Source: Symsagittifera roscoffensis
Lineage: Eukaryota > Xenacoelomorpha > Acoela > Convolutidae
Assembly: GCF_963678635.1 (NCBI RefSeq)
Contig: NC_087064.1
Span: 54,752,338 to 54,816,337, forward strand
Direction of reading: 5' to 3'
Length of the DNA: 64,000 nt
In this document: piece after piece, positions 57,993 through 64,000 of the stretch
How the letters are laid out: each line of letters opens with the position of its first letter
Position numbering within the stretch: the first letter of the stretch is position 1
Translations under genes and position numbers: made by a program
Notes under the pieces: generated by a model
Databases searched by the model: none
What the model saw: the letters and a program-made list of their open reading frames with translations, nothing else
What the model was told of the DNA's origin: nothing

Positions 57993-60037
57993 CCCTAGAA
58001 TTGATCACAGCTCCTCCAGAATTGGTCACAGCTCCACTAGAAGAGCTGAAGGTCCCTAGAATTGGTCATAACGCCATGATGGAACAAGATGCTGTACACA
58101 TTGGATACGAAGCAGATGTGACTGCGCATCTACTAGACACCGATGGAAAGACGAAAGGAGTAACAACACTACTAGACACAGGAGCAGTAGTCAGTGTAAT
58201 GCCGATATGGCGTGGGAAGTGATGAATCTCACCAGGCAGGAACTGATACCGACGAACTCAAGATTGGCAGCTACCAATCGCGGAGTCATTTACCTGGCTG
58301 GGAGATCTCCCATAACAGTCCTCCAGATAGAAGGACAGAACATTTGGATGGGTTTTTTTTTCCTGGCGAAGAACATGGATGATTCGGATCAGTTCATATT
58401 GATTTTGTCAGGAATTTCGACGTGACGATTAACCTTACTAATGGACTGATAAGGATTAGAAATCCAGACAAGAATTATGTTAAACGATCAGAAAATATGA
58501 TAATGACTAATGAGAATACGATACGAAATCTTTTTTTGGGTAGAAAGGTAAAATTACAGCCTAGACAGGCAGTAGTAGCGATCCTTAGAATAATGGATCC
58601 CGAGCCCCAATAGTCAAAGTTCAGCCGAGCCCCACTGGATACAACGGTTTCAATCCAGCGTGTGAGGAAACTTGCATACTCTTTGCCAATGAGGAGGACT
58701 ATGAAGAAACGCCTAACCTGAAGAAGCATCCAGTAAAGAACTGTTCAACTCACACAAATAATGATTTGCTTTTAAAAAGAATTTTTGAATTGAAATCTTT
58801 ATCAAAAATGTTTTCATTGAGATCTGCAACAGATGACGGCTTATCAAGCTGCTCAAATTTTCCAGAACGCCCCTAGTCATATGATTTAAAGTTTGACGAA
58901 CAAATTCCGAAGGAAATTGAGTTTTGAAGAGGTAAGATAGGTGAAGGAGAGTTTGAGTTGCTAAGGGCAGTGTTAAATCAGATCAGAACGCATTGTTTTT
59001 CTTCAAAACTTAAAACGGATTTTTGTTGTTGTTAATTCGTCGAGCACAGGGAAGAAGCAAGGCGCATGGCACTGCATAATTCGAAGACATGCTGAACGGA
59101 AACAGAAATTCCGCTCGAGTACAACATGATAGAACCCTCGAAGTCACCTTGGGCTTGTGGGGTCGTCTTAGCCAAGAAGAAAGGAGGACAGCTGAGATTC
59201 TGTTGCGACTTTTGCTACCTAAATGCGGTGACCATAAACGATGCTTACCCTATACCACGCTTGGAGATGCCAAGTTTTTCACCAATTTGGATCTGGGTTC
59301 TACCTACTGTCAGGTTCTCTTGCGGAAACAGGATAGAGAGAAGATCGGATTTGCGTGTGAGTTAGGTTTGTACCAGTGGAAGAGGATGCTCTTCGGCTTG
59401 TGCAATGCGACGGCGACATTTCAGAGACTCATGGCTCAGGCCTTGGCTAGCGTGACAAAAAAGTATAAGAAACTCGTGACGTGCTTTTTGGATGATGTAG
59501 TGATAGCGACAACCACCTTGGGAGACCAAATTGAGAGACTTGATGAAATTTTTGACCGCATGAGGAGAGCTGGCTCAAAATGCAAGATACTTAGACACTC
59601 GATAAAGTACCTGGGAAGGAGGTGGATAATCATGGCGTGAGGCCCGACCCGGTTTCACCGGAGGCCGTGTTAACGTGGAAAGCCCCATAATCAAGTACAC
59701 AACTGATTAGCTTCCTCGGGTTCGCAAACTATTATTGAGAATTCATAATTGGGTACGCAGACAAAGTGTACCCGATGCAGCAGCTGATGCGCAACAAAGA
59801 GAAGGATTTCGAATGTAATGAAAGAGCCCAGAAAGCCGTCGAGAATATAAAGCGGGAGGTGTGCGAAGCGCCAGTGGTAGGCGTGCCTACAGAGAAAGGC
59901 AGGTAAGTTCTCGATACTGATGCTTCAGGGGTAGCCATTGCCGGATTAGTGCATCAGGAGCAAGAATGGAATGGGAGAACAGTTCTCCGCCCCATTGCAT
60001 ACGGCAGTAAGGCATTGAGCAACACTGAAATGAAGTA
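57993..60037 (+). mobile_element. Array unit 3
   Basis: 2045 bp. The spacer shows 'agaataatggatcccgagcccc', which lacks 36 bp of units 1 and 2. Protease is LLDTGAVVSVMPI. RT (59126-59640) has FLDD. RNase H has a new stop, TAA at about 59903 (GRYVL to GR-stop). Confidence 0.85.
59126..59640 (+). pseudogene. Reverse transcriptase, unit 3
   Basis: FCYLNAVTINDAYPIPRLEM, frameshift at about 59257-59262, then NLDLGSTYCQVLLRKQDREK and CFLDDVVIATTTLGDQIERL. It is almost identical to unit 4. Confidence 0.75.
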
Positions 60038-62080
60038 CCCTAGAATTGATCACAGCTCCTCCAGAATTGGTCACAGCTCCACTAGAAGAGCTGAAGGTCC
60101 CTAGAATTGGTCATAACGCCATGATGGAACAAGATGCTGTACACATTGGATACGAAGCAGATGTGACTGCGCATCTACTAGACACCGATGGAAAGACGAA
60201 AGGAGTAACAACACTACTAGACACAGGAGCAGTAGTCAGTGTAATGCCGATAAAACGTGGGAAGTGATGAATCTCACCAGGCAGGAACTGATACCGACGA
60301 ACTCAAGATTGGCAGCTACCAATCGCGGAGTCATTTACCTGGCTGGGAGATCTCCCATAACAGTCCTCCAGATAGAAGGACAGAACATTTGGATGAGTTT
60401 TTTTCCTGGCGAAGAACATGGATGATTCGGATCAGTTCATATTGATTTTGTCAGGAATTTCGACGTGACGATTAACCTTACTAATGGACTGATAAGGATT
60501 AGAAATCCAGACAAGAATTATGTTAAACGATCAGAAAATATGATAATGACTAATGAGAATACGATACGAAATCTTTTTTTGGGTAGAAAGGTAAAATTAC
60601 AGCCTAGACAGGCAGTAGTAGCGATCCTTAGAATAATGAATCCCGAGCCCCAATAGTCAAAGTTCAGCCGAGCCCCACTGGATACAACGGTTTCAATCCA
60701 GCGTGTGAGGAAACTTGCATACTCTTTGCCAATGAGGAGGACTATGAAGAAACGCCTAACCTGAAGAAGCATCCAGTAAAGAACTGTTCAACTCACACGA
60801 ATAATGATTTGCTTTTAAAAAGAATTTTTGAATTGAAATCTTTATCAAAAATGTTTTCATTGAGATCTGCAACAGATGACGGCTTATCAAGCTGCTCAAA
60901 TTTTCCAGAACGCCCCTAGTCATATGATTTAAAGTTTGACGAACAAATTCCGAAGGAAATTGAGTTTTGAAGAGGTAAGATAGGTGAAGGAGAGTTTGAG
61001 TTGCTAAGGGCAGTGTTAAATCAGATCAGAACGCATTTTTTTTCTTCAAAACTTAAAACGGATTTTTGTTGTTGTTAATTCGTCGAGCACAGGGAAGAAG
61101 CAAGGCGCATGGCACTGCATAATTCGAAGACATGCTGAACGGAAACAGAAATTCCGCTCGAGTACAACATGATAGAACCCTCGAAGTCACCTTGGGCTTG
61201 TGGGGTCGTCTTAGCCAAGAAGAAAGGAGGACAGCTGAGATTCTGTTGCGACTTTTGCTACCTAAATGCGGTGACCATAAACGATGCTCACCCTATACCA
61301 CGCTTGGAGATGCCAAGTTTTTCACCAATTTGGATGTTGGTTCTACCTACTGTCAGGTTCTCTTGCGGAAACAGGATAGAGAGAAGATCGGATTTGCGTG
61401 TGAGTTAGGTTTGTACCAGTGGAAGAGGATGCTCTTCGGCTTGTGCAATGCGACGGCGACATTTCAGAGACTCATGGCTCAGGCCTTGGCTAGCGTGACA
61501 AAAAAGTATAAGAAACTCGTGACGTGCTTTTTGGATGATGTAGTGATAGCGACACCCACCTTGGCAGACCACATTGAGAGACTTGATGAAATTTTTGACT
61601 GCATAATGAGAGCTGGCTCGAAATGCGAGATCCTTAGGCACTCGATAAAGTACCTGGGAAGGAGGTGGATAATCATGGCGTGAGGCCCGACCCGGTTTCA
61701 CCGGAGGCCGTGTTAACGTGGAAAGCCCCATAATCAAGTACACAACTGATTAGCTTCCTCGGGTTCGCAAACTATTATTGAGAATTCATAATTGGGTACG
61801 CAGACAAAGTGTACCCGATGCAGCAGCTGATGCGCAACAAAGGGAAGGATTGCGAATGTAATGAAAGAGCCCAGAAAGCCGTCGAGAATATAAAGCGGGA
61901 GGTGTGCGAAGCGCCAGTGGTAGGCCTGCCTACAGAGAAAGGCATCTACGTTCTCGATACTGATGCTTCAGGGGTAGCCATTGCCGGATTAGTGCATCAG
62001 GAGCAAGAATGGAATGGGAGAACAGTTCTCCGCCCCATTGCATACGGCAGTAAGGCATTGAGCAACACTGAAATGAAGTA
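60038..62080 (+). mobile_element. Array unit 4
   Basis: 2043 bp. Protease LLDTGAVVSVMPIKRGK; spacer with the 36-bp deletion; RT 61169-61683 with FLDD; RNase H 61788-62080 open across the joint (KGIYVLDTDASGVAIAGLVH). Confidence 0.85.
61169..61683 (+). pseudogene. Reverse transcriptase, unit 4
   Basis: NDAHPIPRLEM before the shared frameshift, then NLDVGSTYCQVLLRKQDREK and CFLDDVVIATPTLADHIERL. It differs from unit 3 at a handful of codons. Confidence 0.75.
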
Positions 62081-64000
62081 CCCTAGAATTGATCACAGCT
62101 CCTCCAGAATTGGTCACAGCTCCACTAGAAGAGCTGAAGGTCCCTAGAATTGGTCATAACGCCATGATGGAACAAGATGCTGTACACATTGGATACGAAG
62201 CAGATGTGACTGCGCATCTACTAGACACCGATGGAAAGACGAAAGGAGTAACAACACTACTAGACACATGAGCAGTAGTCAGTGTAATGCCGATAAAACG
62301 TGGGAAGTGATGAATCTCACCAGGCAGGAACTGACACCGACGAACTCAAGATTGGCAGCTACCAATCGCGGAGTCATTTACCTGGCTGGGAGATCTCCCA
62401 TAACAGTCCTCCAGATAGAAGGACAGAACATTTGGATGAGTTTTTTTCCTGGCGAAGAACATGGATGATTCGGATCAAATCATATTGATTTTGTCAGGAA
62501 TTTCGACGTGACGATTAACCTTAATAATGGACTGATAAGGATTAGAAATCCAGACAAGAATTATGTTAAACGATCAGACAATATGATAATGACTGATGAG
62601 AATACGATACGAAATCTTTTTTTGGGTAGAAAGGTAAAATTACAGCCTAGACAGGCAGTAGTAGCGATCCTTAGAATAATGGATCCCGAGCCCCAATAGT
62701 CAAAGTTCAGCCGAGCCCCACTGGATACAACGGTTTCAATCCAGCGTGTGAGGAAACTTGCATACTCTTTGCCAATGAGGAGGACTATGAAGAAACGCCT
62801 AACCTGAAGAAGCATCCAGTAAAGAACTGTTCAACTCACACGAATAATGATTTGCTTTTAAAAAGAATTTTTGAATTGAAATCTTTATCAAAAATGTTTT
62901 CATTGAGATCTGCAACAGATGACGGCTTATCAAGCTGCTCAAATTTTCCAGAACGCCCCTAGTCATATGATTTAAAGTTTGACGAACAAATTCCGAAGGA
63001 AATTGAGTTTTGAAGAGGTAAGATAGGTGAAGGAGAGTTTGAGTTGCTAAGGGCAGTGTTAAATCAGATTAGAACGCATTTTTTTTTCTTCAAAACTTAA
63101 AACGGATTTTTGTTGTTGTTAATTCGTCGAGCACAGGGAAGAAGCAAGGCGCATGGCACTGCATAATTCTAAGACATGCTGAACGGAAACAGAAATTCCG
63201 CTCGAGTACAACATGATAGAACCCTCGAAGTCACCTTGGGCTTGTGGGGTCGTCTTAGCCAAGAAGAAAGGAGGACAGCTGAGATTCTGTTGCGACTTTT
63301 GCTACCTAAATGCGGTGACCATAAACGATGCTTACCCTATACCACGCTTGGAGATGCCAAGTTTTTCACCAATTTGGATCTGGGTTCTACCTACTGGCAG
63401 GTTCCCTTGCGGAAACAGTATAGAGAGAAGATCGGATTTGCGTGTGAGTTAGGTTTGTACCAGTGGAAGAGGATGCTCTTCGGCTTGTGCAATGCGACGG
63501 CGACATTTCAGAGACTCATGGCTCAGGCCTTGGCTAGCGTGACAAAAAAGTATAAGAAACTCGTGACGTGCTTTGCGGATGATGTAGTGATAGCGACACC
63601 CACCTTGTCAGACCACATTGAGAGACTTGATGAAATTTTTGACTACATGAGGAGAACTGGCTCGAAGTGCGAGATCCTTAGGCACTCGATAAAGTACCTG
63701 GGAAGGAGGTGGATAATCATGGCGTGAGGCCCGACCCGGTTGCACTGGAGGCCGTGTTAACGTGGAAAGCCCCATAATCAAACCCACAGCTGATTAGCTT
63801 CCTAGGGTTCGCAAACTATTATTGAGAACTCATAAATGGGTAAGCAGACAAAGTGTACCCGATGCAGCAGCTGACGCGCAACAAAGGGAAGGATTTCGAA
63901 TGTAATGAAAGAGCCCAGAAAGCCGTCGATCATATAAAGCGGGAGGTGTGCGAAGCGCCAGTGTTAGGCGTGCCTACAGAGAAAGGCATGTACATTCTCG
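62081..64000 (+). mobile_element. Array unit 5 (cut by window end)
   Basis: Protease active site is destroyed (LLDT followed by TGA at 62269-62271 in place of GGA). The spacer has the 36-bp deletion. RT 63213-63727 has STYWQVPLRKQ, as in unit 1, and FADD in the catalytic box. RNase H runs to the edge. The return of the Trp/Pro variant suggests exchange between unit lineages. Confidence 0.8.
63213..63727 (+). pseudogene. Reverse transcriptase, unit 5
   Basis: FCYLNAVTINDAYPIPRLEM, shared frameshift, NLDLGSTYWQVPLRKQYREK, CFADDVVIATPTLSDHIERL. The FADD box departs from the usual [FY]xDD only at its variable residue. Confidence 0.75.

Larger units (their letters stand above)
53890..64000 (+). 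repeat. Macrosatellite: head-to-tail array of ~2.04-kb retroelement pol fragments
   Basis: Five successive units, each protease - spacer - RT - partial RNase H. Unit joints, where RNase H text (NTEMKY) passes straight into protease-upstream text, lie at 55913, 57993, 60038 and 62081, giving lengths of 2080, 2045 and 2043 bp. The fifth unit is cut by the window end. The first unit is continuous with the gag of copy B, so the array grew inside that element. Units 3-5 look nearly identical. No unit has an intact pol frame. Confidence 0.9.

Overview
The window is nuclear DNA of an animal. It holds one intron-rich gene with GT-AG introns, then about 44.6 kb of nested repeats with no host gene that I can recognise. 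The gene (1593-19395, + strand) encodes the C-terminal 1457 residues of a cytoplasmic dynein 1 heavy chain (DYNC1H1 orthologue). Nineteen coding positions join in frame to a TAA stop. One position is filled by either of two adjacent 196-bp exons (2182-2377 and 2697-2892). They have the same phase and length and encode alternative versions of the first half of the microtubule-binding domain at the stalk tip. Using both, or neither, gives an early stop, so the sequence predicts mutually exclusive splicing. I cannot name the species. The long AT-rich introns full of repeats argue against a very compact genome.

The introns and the 3' flank (1-22 kb) carry a dispersed family whose copies begin with a short hairpin and end in a hairpin followed by CCTCTGTG. 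Nested in or beside these are small MITE-like elements with 14-bp terminal inverted repeats and a recurring gactcttatatagg motif. There are also tRNA-like (SINE-like) pieces, one carrying a tRNA-Lys(CTT)-type anticodon arm.

From 22 kb on, two related composite regions (A, 22.0-37.0 kb; B, 46.7-64.0 kb, running off the window) share a decayed 5' ORF, a FLYWCH-like remnant, a roughly 27-bp minisatellite and a Ty3/Gypsy-class retroelement. The retroelement shows gag with a CCHC knuckle, an aspartic protease, reverse transcriptase and RNase H; region A also has integrase. Region A ends in a decayed macro-domain-like coding segment. All copies carry stops and frameshifts, many of them shared, so nothing here looks like an active element. 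Region A holds an internal tandem duplication of about 3.8 kb. Region B passes into a head-to-tail array of units of about 2.04 kb (protease-spacer-RT-partial RNase H), at least five units long and cut by the window end.

Between A and B lies a satellite of 133-bp monomers (38.68-44.61 kb, about 44 copies) with a 399-bp higher-order period and a duplication of about 2.0 kb. The overall picture is an essential motor gene whose 3' end borders repeat-dense, probably heterochromatic DNA. The most notable results are the alternative microtubule-binding exons, the pol-fragment macrosatellite, the macro-like 3' ORF and the hierarchical satellite.
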